A DNA stretch of 64,000 bases from Streptomyces sp. WAC05374 (GCF_004353505.1 NZ_SMNQ01000010.1:1-64000), one strand, 5' to 3'; shown: positions 1 through 8,795, counted from the first letter of the stretch. A program made the numbers and translations. The notes: generated by a model not told the origin, from the sequence alone.

Positions 1-127
1 CGCCGAAGGCACCGACAACGTCCTCTACCCGATGAAGGACGCCCTCAAGGCCCGCGCCACCGTCGGCGAGGTCTGCAACGCCCTGCGCGAGGTGTGGGGC
101 ACCTACGTCCCCACCGACGCCTTCTGA
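1..127 (+). CDS. Acyl-CoA mutase large subunit, C-terminal end (partial)
   Basis: Only the last 41 residues are in the window, read in frame 2 and ending at TGA 125-127. They contain the LYPMKDALKARATVGEV and ALREVWGTYVP patterns that close the TIM-barrel domain of methylmalonyl/isobutyryl-CoA mutases. The protein stops three or four residues after this block, so no B12-binding domain follows it. That is the layout of two-subunit mutases (IcmA-like), in which cobalamin is bound by a separate small subunit. Expected role: adenosylcobalamin-dependent carbon-skeleton rearrangement of an acyl-CoA in the cytoplasm. Which acyl-CoA cannot be told from this fragment. Confidence 0.8.
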   Translation, partial: AEGTDNVLYPMKDALKARATVGEVCNALREVWGTYVPTDAF

Positions 128-188
128 GCCGTCCCGTGTGACGAAACGCGAAGGCGGAGTGTCGTACCCACGTGCGACACTCCGTCCC

Positions 189-848
189 ATGCTGGGTGTC
201 ACCGATCTGCCGACCTATCTCGCCGGCCTCGTCCTGATCATTCTGCTGCCGGGGCCGAACTCGCTGTACGTGCTGTCCGTCGCCGCCCGGCGCGGCATAC
301 GGGCCGGGTACGTCGCCGCCTCCGGCGTGTGGTGCGGCGACACGGTGCTGATGACGCTGTCGGCGGCCGGTGTCGCCTCCCTGCTCCAGGCGAACGCGCT
401 GCTCTTCGGCATCGTGAAGTTCGCCGGCGCCGGCTATCTGACGTGGCTGGCCGTCGGCATGCTGCGGGCCGCCTGGGCGATGTGGCGGACCCGGCGGGAG
501 CGGGTCGCAGAGGAACTCGGCGGCGCCGCGCCGGCGCCCGCCTCGGAGCGGCCGTTCCGGCGTGCCTTCGTGATCAGCCTGCTGAACCCGAAGGCGATCC
601 TGTTCTTCATCGCCTTCTTCGTCCAGTTCGTGGACCCGGCGTACCAGTACCCGGCGCTGTCGTTCGTGGTGCTCGGCTCGCTCGCGCAGGTGGCGAGCGT
701 TCTGTACCTCACCCTGCTGATATTCACCGGCACCCACCTGGCCGCCGCCTTCCGCCGCCGCAAGCGGCTGTCCGCCACCGCCACGTCGGCGGCGGGGGCG
801 CTGTTCCTCGGGTTCGCGGTGAAGCTGTCGCTCAGCAGCACGGCGTGA
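189..848 (+). CDS. LysE/RhtB-family amino-acid exporter
   Basis: A 219-residue inner-membrane protein with about six hydrophobic segments. It carries the family's N-terminal signature around residues 15-25 (ILLPGPNSLYVL) and a second conserved block, SLLNPKAILFF, near residue 130. Length fits LysE/RhtB exporters (about 200-215 aa). I chose ATG 189 because homologues start just before the first membrane helix; an in-frame GTG at 138 would add 17 polar residues. Substrate is unknown; family members export basic, neutral or homoserine-type amino acids. It is 61 bp after the mutase stop and 54 bp before a MerR regulator that could control it; that link is inference. Confidence 0.85.
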   Translation: MLGVTDLPTYLAGLVLIILLPGPNSLYVLSVAARRGIRAGYVAASGVWCGDTVLMTLSAAGVASLLQANALLFGIVKFAGAGYLTWLAVGMLRAAWAMWRTRRERVAEELGGAAPAPASERPFRRAFVISLLNPKAILFFIAFFVQFVDPAYQYPALSFVVLGSLAQVASVLYLTLLIFTGTHLAAAFRRRKRLSATATSAAGALFLGFAVKLSLSSTA

Positions 849-902
849 CGGCCCGGTGGGCTTGACCCTGACACCGTGTGAGGCCGTGTCGTAGGAGGCG
901 TC

Positions 903-1727
903 ATGTTCACCATCGGAGACTTCGCCAGGCACGGCCGGGTGTCGGTCCGGATGCTGCGCCACTACGACGCGATCGGACTTCTGCGCCCCGCCCATGTCGA
1001 CCCGTACAGCGGCTACCGCTTCTACGAAGCCGGTCAGCTCGCCCGGCTCAACCGCGTCATCGCGCTCAAGGACCTCGGCTTCACGCTCGACCAGGTGCGG
1101 TCGATCCTCGACGAGGAGGTCGGGGCCGAGGAGCTGCGCGGGATGCTGCGGCTGCGGCGGGCCGAGCTGGAATCGGCCATGAGTGAGGCGGCCGCGCGGC
1201 TGGCGCAGGTCGGGGCGAGGCTCCGAGCCATCGAGAGCGAGGGACACATGTCCGCGCAGGACGTCGTCGTCAAGAGCGTTCCGGCCACCCGGATCGCCGA
1301 GCTGACCGGCATCGCGGCGGGCTTCGGCCCGGGCGAGATCGGCCCCGTCATCGGCCCCCTGTACCAGGAGCTGTGCGCCCGGCTGGAGGCCGCCGGGGTC
1401 ACCGGCTGCGGCCCCGGCATCGCCCACTACGAGGACGCCCCGGCGGGCGACGGCTCGATCGTCGTCCACGCGGGGATGATCGTCCCCGCCGGTGTCGCCG
1501 TGCCGGACGTGGACGTCGTCGACCTGCCCGCCCTGGAGCAGGCGGCGACCGTCGTCCACCGGGGCCCCATGGACGACCTGCTGCCCACCATCCAGACCCT
1601 GGCCGCCTGGATCGACACCAACGGCTACCGGTCGGCGGGCTACTCGCGCGAGCTGTACCTGGAGTGCCCGGAGGACCCGGCGCGGTGGGTGACGGAGATC
1701 CAGGAGCCGGTCGTCAGGACGCCCTGA
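903..1727 (+). CDS. MerR-family regulator with GyrI-like effector domain
   Basis: A 274-residue regulator. Residues 1-70 form the MerR winged helix (FTIGDFARHGRVSVRMLRHYD, then YRFYEAGQLARL). Residues 75-115 form the long dimerisation helix. Residues about 120-274 look like a GyrI/AraC effector-binding domain, as in BltR/BmrR-type drug sensors. GTAGGAGG lies just before ATG 903. The preceding exporter is the obvious candidate target. Its 3' end overlaps the convergent gene at 1714 by 14 bp, so the two transcripts must be antisense at their ends. The ligand is unknown. Confidence 0.88.
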   Translation: MFTIGDFARHGRVSVRMLRHYDAIGLLRPAHVDPYSGYRFYEAGQLARLNRVIALKDLGFTLDQVRSILDEEVGAEELRGMLRLRRAELESAMSEAAARLAQVGARLRAIESEGHMSAQDVVVKSVPATRIAELTGIAAGFGPGEIGPVIGPLYQELCARLEAAGVTGCGPGIAHYEDAPAGDGSIVVHAGMIVPAGVAVPDVDVVDLPALEQAATVVHRGPMDDLLPTIQTLAAWIDTNGYRSAGYSRELYLECPEDPARWVTEIQEPVVRTP

Positions 1728-3021
1728 CGAGCGCGCGCCGCAGGCGGCGCACCCGGCGCGCCAGGCGGCGGACCAGGGCGTGGCGGGGGACCGGCAGGCC
1801 GCCCGGCAGGCCGAGCACGGTGAGCCGGCGGAGCTTGAAGTAGCGGCGGGAGCGGGCGTCCGGGTGGGCGGAGAGGTACCGCTCCGCCGCCGGGCGGAGG
1901 TCCGGGCGGACCTGCGGCTGCATGGCGAACCCCACGGCGTGCAGGAGGCCCGTCAGGTCGCCGGCGTCGTGGCACTCGCCGGTCTCCAGGTCCGGGAGCA
2001 GCGCGTCGGCGAGCGTCACCGGCACCCGGTTGCTGTTCTGGTACGGGGAGAGCCGGTCCAGCAGCGGCCCGGTGCCCAGGCGGGCGGCCGGGATGCCGTA
2101 GAACCGGGACGCCGTGAACAGCCCCGTGGAGAAGCAGGCCACCACCAGCGAGGGCCGCAGCCGCCGGAACAGCACCTCCGCGAGGACGGGCCGGCCGGCC
2201 ACGGTCAGCTCGGCGCCCAGCCCGGCCGCCTCCCGCTCCAGGGTCCGCGACCAGGACGCGGGCGCCACCGGGTGCGGCTTGAAGACCACCCGGCGGTGCC
2301 CGCGTGCCACGGCACCGCGCACCATCCGTACGTGCAGCTCCTCCTCCTCGGCGGGGGAGAGGATGCCCAGCGCGGACAGGTACTGGCCGAGGACCAGGGC
2401 GGGGCCCTCCCCGTCCGCCCCGCACGGCTCGTCCTCCGCCAGCTCGTCCACCACCTTCGTGAACGCCTCCTCCGGGACCGCCTCCACCACCGCCCCGAAC
2501 TCCGCCAGCAGCAGCGGCCGCAGCCCCGGCACCAGGTCCAGGTGCAGCAGCCGCCGCACCCGCTCGCCGACCAGCGGGTCCAGCCTGACGCGCGTCGGGC
2601 CGTAACTCATCAGCCCGTCGGCGTAGACGTCGATCGGGGCGTCCGGGAAGAGCTGGGCGAGGGTGAGCGCGGGCGGCACCTGGAGGGACTCGAGGACCAG
2701 CTCGACCGGCCCGTCCCCGCCCAGTCCCCACAGCAGCCGCAGGTACCGCTCCCACAGGGGCACGTCGTCCGGCCGGGGCGTCCAGTTGCCGGGGTGGAAC
2801 GGCGCGATGGTGTCGTTCCACGACAGCACCGCGTCGAAGCGGCCGCGCAGCCGCTCGAACCCGGGCATCCGGTCCAGGGGGACGGCCGTCTCCGGGACGG
2901 CCGCGTTGTTCGCGACCAGCAGCAGCCGCCGCTCGGCGGGCGGGAAGCGGCCGCTGTCCAGGGCGGCGGCGAGGGTCGCGGCGCCGTAGAGGGTGGAGGC
3001 ACAGAAGAGCTGCGTGGTCAT
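1714..3021 (-). CDS. Polysialyltransferase-like glycosyltransferase
   Basis: A 435-residue protein beginning MTTQLFCASTLYGAATLAAAL, with later blocks VFKPHP and SLVVACFSTGLF. These are the pattern of the alpha-2,8-polysialyltransferase-like family (bacterial capsule polymerases of GT-B type), where HP and S-S/T motifs bind the CMP donor. No signal peptide or membrane helix is seen. ATG 3021 overlaps the stop of the upstream glycosyltransferase (ATGA, 3018-3021), so the two are translationally coupled. With the CMP-nonulosonate genes on the opposite arm, the inferred role is polymerising or priming a nonulosonic-acid (probably Kdn) wall polymer. Exact linkage is unknown. Confidence 0.75.
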   Translation of the reverse strand: MTTQLFCASTLYGAATLAAALDSGRFPPAERRLLLVANNAAVPETAVPLDRMPGFERLRGRFDAVLSWNDTIAPFHPGNWTPRPDDVPLWERYLRLLWGLGGDGPVELVLESLQVPPALTLAQLFPDAPIDVYADGLMSYGPTRVRLDPLVGERVRRLLHLDLVPGLRPLLLAEFGAVVEAVPEEAFTKVVDELAEDEPCGADGEGPALVLGQYLSALGILSPAEEEELHVRMVRGAVARGHRRVVFKPHPVAPASWSRTLEREAAGLGAELTVAGRPVLAEVLFRRLRPSLVVACFSTGLFTASRFYGIPAARLGTGPLLDRLSPYQNSNRVPVTLADALLPDLETGECHDAGDLTGLLHAVGFAMQPQVRPDLRPAAERYLSAHPDARSRRYFKLRRLTVLGLPGGLPVPRHALVRRLARRVRRLRRALVRAS

Positions 3022-4037
3022 GCGGTGGCCTCCAGAGGGGCGGAAACCGGGACCGGACGGCGGCGCAGCCTGCGCAGCCGGGCCGCCCGCTCGGAGTCCA
3101 TGGTGTCGAGGGCCTCGTGCAGTATCCGCTGCGGCATGCGTTTCAGCGCCGCCGCGCTCCGGGCGCGCAATTTCCTCGCGACCGGCGCCTCGAACCGGTC
3201 CACCGATGCCAGGTGGTGCGCGATGATCGCGCAGTACGTGCGTACCGCTTTCGGCAGCAGCTTTTCCGCGTCCGGGTCGTCCGCCGTTTCCGAGAGAACC
3301 TGGTCGAAAGCGCGGATGAAATCGAGCTGTCGAATGTCGCCGATTTGTGTGAGGGAAGAGGACACCCCGCGCCGGTAGAAGATCCCGAGCGTACTGACGG
3401 CCGCGAAGGAATTTGCCTCGCGGTGCAGCCGCCATATCCACGGCCGGTCCTCCGCGGTGCGCAGGCCGTCGGTGAAACGCAGCAGCCCCCGGTCGGCCAG
3501 CCGCCGGTGGTACATCCCGGCCCAGGCGTACGGATAGTCCACCGAGGTGGACCGCTCGGCCGGCAGGATCGCGTCGCGCGGCCGCAGCACCTCCCCGCGC
3601 CGGCCCACCGGAACCCGGTGCACGGTACGGGACTTCGCCGTGCACCGGACGTGGTCCGTGCGGACGAAGTCGCAGTTCAGGCCCTCGATGGCGGCCAGTA
3701 CCCGGGCGAGGTGGCCGGGCGCCAGCCAGTCGTCGCCGTCGAGGAAGGCCAGGTACTCGCCCCGGGCCGCGTCGATGCCGGTGTTGCGGGCGGTGGCCAG
3801 CCCGGCGTTGCGCGCGTGGGTGAGCAGCACCGCCCCCGGCAGTTCGCGCGCCGCACGTGCGAGGAGTTCGCTCGTCCCGTCCGTCGAACAGTCGTCGACG
3901 AGCAGGAATTCAAAGTCCTCGCGGGCGTTCGCACGCAGGCTTGTCAGGGTGTCCGGGGCGTATGTCTGCACGTTGTAGAACGGCACGACGACGGAGAGCT
4001 TGACCACTCGCGAGACGCTAGGCGGACCGGCCGTCAT
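3018..4037 (-). CDS. Family 2 glycosyltransferase
   Basis: A 339-residue GT-A glycosyltransferase. The N-terminus has LSVVVPFYN, DDCSTDGTSE, NAGLATARNTGI and the metal-binding DGDDW motif (about residues 90-95), all classic for GT2. The C-terminal third is basic and alpha-helical (LRRLRRRP). ATG 4037 has AGGA just upstream; GTG 4007 is an alternative that begins directly at the first beta-strand. It is the first gene of the leftward arm and is coupled to the polysialyltransferase-like gene through a 4-bp overlap. Likely adds a hexose in the same wall polymer; the sugar cannot be predicted. Confidence 0.85.
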   Translation of the reverse strand: MTAGPPSVSRVVKLSVVVPFYNVQTYAPDTLTSLRANAREDFEFLLVDDCSTDGTSELLARAARELPGAVLLTHARNAGLATARNTGIDAARGEYLAFLDGDDWLAPGHLARVLAAIEGLNCDFVRTDHVRCTAKSRTVHRVPVGRRGEVLRPRDAILPAERSTSVDYPYAWAGMYHRRLADRGLLRFTDGLRTAEDRPWIWRLHREANSFAAVSTLGIFYRRGVSSSLTQIGDIRQLDFIRAFDQVLSETADDPDAEKLLPKAVRTYCAIIAHHLASVDRFEAPVARKLRARSAAALKRMPQRILHEALDTMDSERAARLRRLRRRPVPVSAPLEATA

Positions 4038-4173
4038 CCGTCCTGACCGGGAAAGGGATGCGCGGTGAACACTGCGCGGCGCGCCCCTTAACCGGATTGC
4101 CGCCAGACGCTGTTCACCGTTTGTTGCGGCCGAGTTGGGCCGGGCGGGCATGCGTCTTCCTAACGTCCTCGGC

Positions 4174-5442
4174 GTGCCATCACGCAACCGTGAAGCGGTG
4201 CGGGTCGCGGTACTCGCGGACTCCGACACCCGATGGAAATGGGGCGCCCTGACGGCGCGCCGCATCAGTCCGCCCGGCAGCCCGGTGACCGGCTTCGTGC
4301 TGCGCGGCCGGGCCACCCCGACCACGCGCCAGCTCGCCGAGGTCGGCGCGGACGTGGCCGCGCCCCGGGAGGTGACCGGGGCGGAGTTCCTCCACGCGGT
4401 GCTGCAGGACGCGTACGACGTGGTCGTCCTCGCGCTCGTCGGCGGCACCGTCCAGGCCCTGCTGCACGGGCTGGCCGGGATGGCGCCGCCGCGCCGCCCG
4501 GTCGTCGTCACCGGCTACGTCGGCGTCGTGTACGAGAAGCTCGCCGACGGGCTGCTGCTGCGGCACGGCGCCGATGTCGTCCTCGCCAACTCCCGGCACG
4601 ACGCCCGGCGGTTCCGCGCGGTGTACGAGGGCGTCGGCGCCGACGCGTCGGCGGTGGTGGAGGCGGCGCTGCCGTTCCTGGGCGGGGCGCGGTACGCGCC
4701 GGCCCCGGACCGCGACACGGTCGTCTTCGCCGCCCAGCCGTCCGTGCCGGCGCCCCGGGCCGACCGCGCCTACCTGCTGCGCCGGCTGGTCGAGCACGCC
4801 CGGCTGCACCCGCACCGCGAGGTGCTGCTGAAGCTGCGCTCCAGGCCGGGCGAGCACACCACGCACGTGGAGGAGCACCCGTACCAGAAGCTGGCGCGCG
4901 GGCCGCTGCCGCCGAACCTCCGGCTGGTCCACGGCCACATGGGCGAGGTGCTCGACCGCACCGACCTGCTGGTCACCGTCTCCTCCACGGCCGCCCTGGA
5001 GGCCCTGCACCGGGGCGTACCGACGGCGGTCCTGACCGACCTGGGTGTCCGTGAGGCGCTCGGCAACCACCACTTCCTCGGGTCCGGACTGCTGACCTCC
5101 TGGGACCGGCTGGACGGCGGCCACCGCCCCCGCCCGGACGCCCGGTGGCTCGCCGACCAGGGCGTGGCGGCGGACGGCTCGTACGCCACCGCCTTCGACG
5201 CGGCCCGCGCCCGGGTGCTCGACCTGCTGGCCGCGCCCGCGCTGCCGCCGATCGCCCCGTACTACACGCCCGCGACCGCCCCGGGGTACCTCCCCGGCGT
5301 GCTGGGCCGCCACCGCCTGGACGCCGGCGAGCCGCCCGCCACGAGCCCGGTACGGCGCGTCCTGCGCGACGCGGCGCGCGGCGTCTACCGCCACGGGGTG
5401 CAGCGCGTGGCCCCGGTGATCCGCCGCCTGGGGGAGCTGTGA
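4174..5442 (+). CDS. Glycosyltransferase-like protein of the wall-polymer cluster
   Basis: About 422 residues, starting near RVAVLADSDTRWKWGALTARRI. It contains GYVGVVYEKLADGLLLRHGADVVLANS in the middle and LVTVSSTAALEALHRGVPTAVLTD in the C-terminal half. That last block resembles the donor-binding half of GT-B/polysialyltransferase-type enzymes. I recognise it as a conserved actinobacterial putative glycosyltransferase but not as a characterised enzyme. Start is uncertain: GTG 4174, ATG 4150 and TTG 4135 are in frame and none has a good ribosome site. Its last 4 bp (GTGA) overlap the start of the CMP-nonulosonate synthetase, so it heads the rightward operon. Confidence 0.7.
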   Translation: MPSRNREAVRVAVLADSDTRWKWGALTARRISPPGSPVTGFVLRGRATPTTRQLAEVGADVAAPREVTGAEFLHAVLQDAYDVVVLALVGGTVQALLHGLAGMAPPRRPVVVTGYVGVVYEKLADGLLLRHGADVVLANSRHDARRFRAVYEGVGADASAVVEAALPFLGGARYAPAPDRDTVVFAAQPSVPAPRADRAYLLRRLVEHARLHPHREVLLKLRSRPGEHTTHVEEHPYQKLARGPLPPNLRLVHGHMGEVLDRTDLLVTVSSTAALEALHRGVPTAVLTDLGVREALGNHHFLGSGLLTSWDRLDGGHRPRPDARWLADQGVAADGSYATAFDAARARVLDLLAAPALPPIAPYYTPATAPGYLPGVLGRHRLDAGEPPATSPVRRVLRDAARGVYRHGVQRVAPVIRRLGEL

Positions 5443-6623
5443 CCGGCCGCACCGTCCTCGCCGTCGTCCCCGCCCGGGGCGGCTCCAAGGGCGTACCCGC
5501 CAAGAACCTCGCGCCCGTCGGCGGCGTGCCCCTGGTCGCCCGGGCCGTGCGCGCCTGCCTGGGCGCCCGGCACGTGACGGACGTGGTGGTGTCCACGGAC
5601 GACCCCGCCATCGCCGGCACCGCCCGCGCGGCCGGCGCCGAGGCGGTGCACCGGCCGGCCGGCCTCTCCGGCGACACGGCGACCAGCGAGTCGGCCGTCC
5701 TGCACGCCATGGACGCCTTCGAGGCGCTGCACGCCCGGCCGGTGGACGCCGTCCTGCTCGTCCAGTGCACCAGCCCGTTCCTGACGGCCGCGGACGTCGA
5801 CGGCGTGGCCGCCCAGGTCCTGGAGCACGGCGCCGACACGGCCCTGACGGTCGCCCCGTCCCACGGCTTCCTGTGGCGGCGGGAGGCGGACGGGCACGGG
5901 GTCAACCACGACAAGGCCCACCGCCCGCGGCGCCAGGAGCGCGAGCCCGAGTACCTGGAGACGGGCGCCGTGTACGGCATGGACGCGCGGGGCTTCCGTA
6001 CCCACCGGCACCGCTTCTTCGGCCGCACCGCGCTCGTCGTCACCGACCCCGCCCGCACCCTGGAGATCGACGACCCGCACGACCTCGCCCGGGCCCGCGC
6101 CCTCGCGCCCCTGCTCGACGAGCCGGTCACGCCCACCGCCGCCGACGTGGACGCCGTCGTCCTGGACTTCGACGGCACCCAGACCGACGACCGGGTGCTG
6201 GTCGACTCCGAGGGACGCGAACTCGTCGCCGTCCACCGCGGCGACGGCCTCGGCGTCGCCGCCCTGCGCCGCGCCGGGCTCCGGCTGCTGATCCTGTCCA
6301 CCGAGACCAACCCCGTCGTCGCCGCCCGCGCCCGCAAGCTCGCCGTCCCGGTCCTGCACGGCGTCGACCGCAAGGACCTGGCGCTCAAGCAGTGGTGCGA
6401 CGACCACGCCATCGACCCCCAGCGGGTGCTCTTCGTCGGCAACGACGTCAACGACCTTCCCTGCTTCGGGCTCGTCGGCTGGCCCGTCGCCGTCGCCGAC
6501 GCCCACGCACCCGTGCGGGCCGCCGCCCGCGCCGTCACCACCACCCCCGGTGGTGCCGGGGCGGTCCGCGAGATCGCGGCCTGGCTCCTCGGCCCCACCC
6601 TGCGACACACCCCCGCTACGTAA
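5439..6623 (+). CDS. neuA: CMP-nonulosonate synthetase fused to a KdsC-type HAD phosphatase
   Basis: A 394-residue two-domain enzyme. Residues 1 to about 228 are an acylneuraminate cytidylyltransferase (VVPARGGSKGVPAKNL nucleotide-binding loop; STDDPAIA; QCTSPF; ETGAVYG). Residues about 235-394 are a HAD phosphatase with DFDGTQTD (nucleophile and acid Asp), STETN, a Lys in GVDRKDLALKQW, and GNDVND. The domains would dephosphorylate a nonulosonate-9-phosphate and activate the free sugar as its CMP form. Fusion implies the synthase next door makes a 9-phosphate. The GTG start overlaps the preceding stop. Confidence in both domains is high; Kdn rather than Neu5Ac is an inference from the related S. 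coelicolor cluster. Confidence 0.88.
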   Translation: MTGRTVLAVVPARGGSKGVPAKNLAPVGGVPLVARAVRACLGARHVTDVVVSTDDPAIAGTARAAGAEAVHRPAGLSGDTATSESAVLHAMDAFEALHARPVDAVLLVQCTSPFLTAADVDGVAAQVLEHGADTALTVAPSHGFLWRREADGHGVNHDKAHRPRRQEREPEYLETGAVYGMDARGFRTHRHRFFGRTALVVTDPARTLEIDDPHDLARARALAPLLDEPVTPTAADVDAVVLDFDGTQTDDRVLVDSEGRELVAVHRGDGLGVAALRRAGLRLLILSTETNPVVAARARKLAVPVLHGVDRKDLALKQWCDDHAIDPQRVLFVGNDVNDLPCFGLVGWPVAVADAHAPVRAAARAVTTTPGGAGAVREIAAWLLGPTLRHTPAT

Positions 6624-6632
6624 GGACGCACC

Positions 6633-7520
6633 ATGGACCCCCGCCTCCGCACCCTCGGCACCAGGACCGCCGGCCCCGGCCGGCCCGTCTACATCACCGG
6701 CGAGATCGGCATCAACCACAACGGCGACCTGGACAAGGCCATCGCGCTCGTCGACGCCGCCGCCGACGCGGGCTGCGACGCCGTGAAGTTCCAGAAGCGC
6801 ACCCCCGAGATCTGCACCCCGCGCGACCAGTGGGACGTCGAGCGCGACACGCCCTGGGGCCGGATGACGTACATCGCCTACCGCCACCGGGTGGAGTTCG
6901 GCGAGGACGAGTACCGCGCCATCGACGAGCACTGCCGCGAGCGCGGCATCGCCTGGTTCGCCTCCCCGTGGGACACCGAGGCCGTGGCGTTCCTGGAGAA
7001 GTTCGACCTCCCGGCCCACAAGGTCGCCTCCGCGTCCCTCACCGACGACGCACTGCTGCGCGCCCTGCGCGCCACCGGCCGCACGGTCGTCCTCTCCACC
7101 GGCATGTCGACCCCGAAGCAGATCCGGCACGCCGTGGAGGTCCTGGGCAGCGACAACATCCTGCTGTGCCACGCCACCTCCACGTACCCGGCCAGGGCCG
7201 AGGAGCTGAACCTGCGCGTGATCCAGTCCCTGATGCGGGACTACCCGAACATCCCCATCGGCTACAGCGGCCACGAGACCGGTCTCCAGACCACCCTGGC
7301 CGCTGTCGCGCTCGGCGCGTGCTTCGTCGAGCGCCACATCACCCTCGACCGCGCCATGTGGGGCTCCGACCAGGCCGCCTCCGTCGAACCGGGCGGCCTC
7401 GCACGCCTCGTGCGCGACATCCGCACCATCGAGACCGCGCTCGGCGACGGCGTCAAGAAGGTGTACGAGTCGGAGCTCGGCCCCATGAAGAAGCTCCGCC
7501 GCGTCCCGGCCACGGTATGA
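6633..7520 (+). CDS. neuB: NeuB-like nonulosonate (probably Kdn-9-phosphate) synthase, short form
   Basis: A 295-residue TIM-barrel synthase that condenses phosphoenolpyruvate with a hexose or hexose-6-phosphate. Motifs: GEIGINHNGD near residue 24, DAVKFQKR, WFASPWD, STGMSTPKQI, CHATSTYP, GYSGHETG and ERHITLDRAMWGSDQAAS. AAGGA precedes ATG 6633. NeuB enzymes are usually about 335-350 aa with a C-terminal SAF (antifreeze-like) lid that caps the active site of the partner subunit. This protein ends at the barrel and lacks the lid. It sits 9 bp after the CMP synthetase and overlaps the next gene by ATGA. Confidence 0.88.
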   Translation: MDPRLRTLGTRTAGPGRPVYITGEIGINHNGDLDKAIALVDAAADAGCDAVKFQKRTPEICTPRDQWDVERDTPWGRMTYIAYRHRVEFGEDEYRAIDEHCRERGIAWFASPWDTEAVAFLEKFDLPAHKVASASLTDDALLRALRATGRTVVLSTGMSTPKQIRHAVEVLGSDNILLCHATSTYPARAEELNLRVIQSLMRDYPNIPIGYSGHETGLQTTLAAVALGACFVERHITLDRAMWGSDQAASVEPGGLARLVRDIRTIETALGDGVKKVYESELGPMKKLRRVPATV

Positions 7521-8569
7521 CGTCCGCGCCCCCGGCCACGCCGTCGCACCTCGCCTTCGTCGAGAGCCCCGTCCAGCTCCTGAACGTCCTGGAGTGGGCC
7601 TGCCACGCCGGCCGGCCGGACCTCCTCGTCGTCGTCCTGTCGCCCACCGACCCGATGTCGCGGGGCCAGCTCCGCCGCATGGCCCGGCTCGCCCGCGACG
7701 AGGGGTACGCGGTCCGCTGGCAGGAGGCGCGCGGCGGCCGGGGCGCGCTGCCCAGGGCGCTGCGGGACCTGGCGCCCGCGCTGCTGCGCGCCGAGCGGGT
7801 GGTCGTCGGCGACCCGTTCTCCCGGTACGTGCAGCTCCTGCTGACGCTGTTCGGGCCGCGTGCCGTCACGGTCGTCGACGACGGCACGGCCACCATGGAG
7901 TTCGCCGCCCAGCTCACCCGGGGCGAGCGGCTGGTGCGCTGGCACCGGCGCGGCCGGGCGCGCGATGCGCGCGAGCTGGCCCTGGCGCCCGTCACGGCCC
8001 TGGCCCGGCGCCGGCTGGCCCCGGGGCGGGGCCGGGCGGTGGAGATCTTCACCGCCCTGCCGGTCGAGGCGCCCGAGGGCGCCACGGTGACCGCCAACCG
8101 CTTCGCGTGGACCCGCGCCCGGTTCGGCCCGCCCCGCCTGACCTGGGGGGCGGACCTGGTGGGCACCTCGCTGGTGGAGACGGGCGTGGTGGACCCCGAC
8201 CGGTACACCGGGGCCGTCGCCGCGCTGGCCGCCGCCCACGGCGCCACGCGCTACTTCGCGCACCGCCGTGAGAGCGTGGAGAAGCTGCACCGGATAGCGG
8301 TGGAGACGGGTCTGGAGATCGTCCGGCCGGACCTGCCGCTGGAGCTGATCGCCCGGCGCGGCCCCATCGGGCGTACGGTGCTGAGCTTCCCGTCGACGGT
8401 CGTGCACACCCTTCCGGCGGCCCTGGCGGGCACGGGCGTCACGATCACGGTGTGCCGGATAGCGCCGGAGTGGCTGCGAGAGACCGCCTCGCCGCGCGCC
8501 CAGGGCTTCCTGGCGGGGGTGGCGGAGTCGGCACGGTCGGCGCACGGCCTGTCACTGACCGCAGCGTGA
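7517..8569 (+). CDS. Polysialyltransferase-like / GT52-like glycosyltransferase
   Basis: A 350-residue protein starting with LAFVESPVQLLNVLEW, the 'ESPLQ' type N-terminus of CMP-sialic-acid-dependent glycosyltransferases. It continues with VVGDPFSRYVQLLLTLFG, VDDGTATMEFA, YFAHRRESVEKL and LSFPSTVVHTL, the last two matching the HRRE and S-S/T nucleotide-binding blocks. Inferred to transfer the CMP-nonulosonate made by the two genes upstream. ATG overlaps the neuB stop. It is the last gene of this arm. Two distinct polysialyltransferase-like proteins in one cluster suggest separate priming and elongation steps. Confidence 0.75.
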   Translation: MTSAPPATPSHLAFVESPVQLLNVLEWACHAGRPDLLVVVLSPTDPMSRGQLRRMARLARDEGYAVRWQEARGGRGALPRALRDLAPALLRAERVVVGDPFSRYVQLLLTLFGPRAVTVVDDGTATMEFAAQLTRGERLVRWHRRGRARDARELALAPVTALARRRLAPGRGRAVEIFTALPVEAPEGATVTANRFAWTRARFGPPRLTWGADLVGTSLVETGVVDPDRYTGAVAALAAAHGATRYFAHRRESVEKLHRIAVETGLEIVRPDLPLELIARRGPIGRTVLSFPSTVVHTLPAALAGTGVTITVCRIAPEWLRETASPRAQGFLAGVAESARSAHGLSLTAA

Positions 8570-8795
8570 GCCTCCGCCTTCCGGAGCGGGGGCGTCCGCT
8601 CCCGGCGCCCCGATCACGAGTGCGAACACCCGATCGGAAGCCGACCGAGAAAGATCGACAAAAGGCCGAAAACGCGTGAGCTTACCCACTTGGCTCGGCC
8701 CTCAAGCCCGCTGTCCAGGGTTTCTTTCCCCTATCGGGCTGAAGTTTTATAGATCACACGTTAGTTGAGGGCGAAACGCGCCTACCCTGTCATGG
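8570..8795 (+). other. Intergenic region upstream of the amidohydrolase
   Basis: No gene seen in these 226 bp. The right part (about 8735-8770) is unusually AT-rich for this genome (GAAGTTTTATAGATCACACG) and probably holds promoter elements. A -10 box TACCCT at 8783-8788 ends 7 nt before the GTG start of the next gene, so that mRNA is probably leaderless. No strong terminator hairpin was found after 8569. Confidence 0.5.

Noticed and set aside
45..1559. Long antisense reading frame over the LysE and MerR genes
   Set aside because: Arg/Gly/Asp-rich low-complexity product typical of the non-coding strand in high-GC DNA; the opposite frames have clear family motifs.
8581..8625. Terminator after the rightward wall-polymer arm
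   Set aside because: Only weak GGGGCG/CGCCCC pairing with an 11-nt loop; not convincing.
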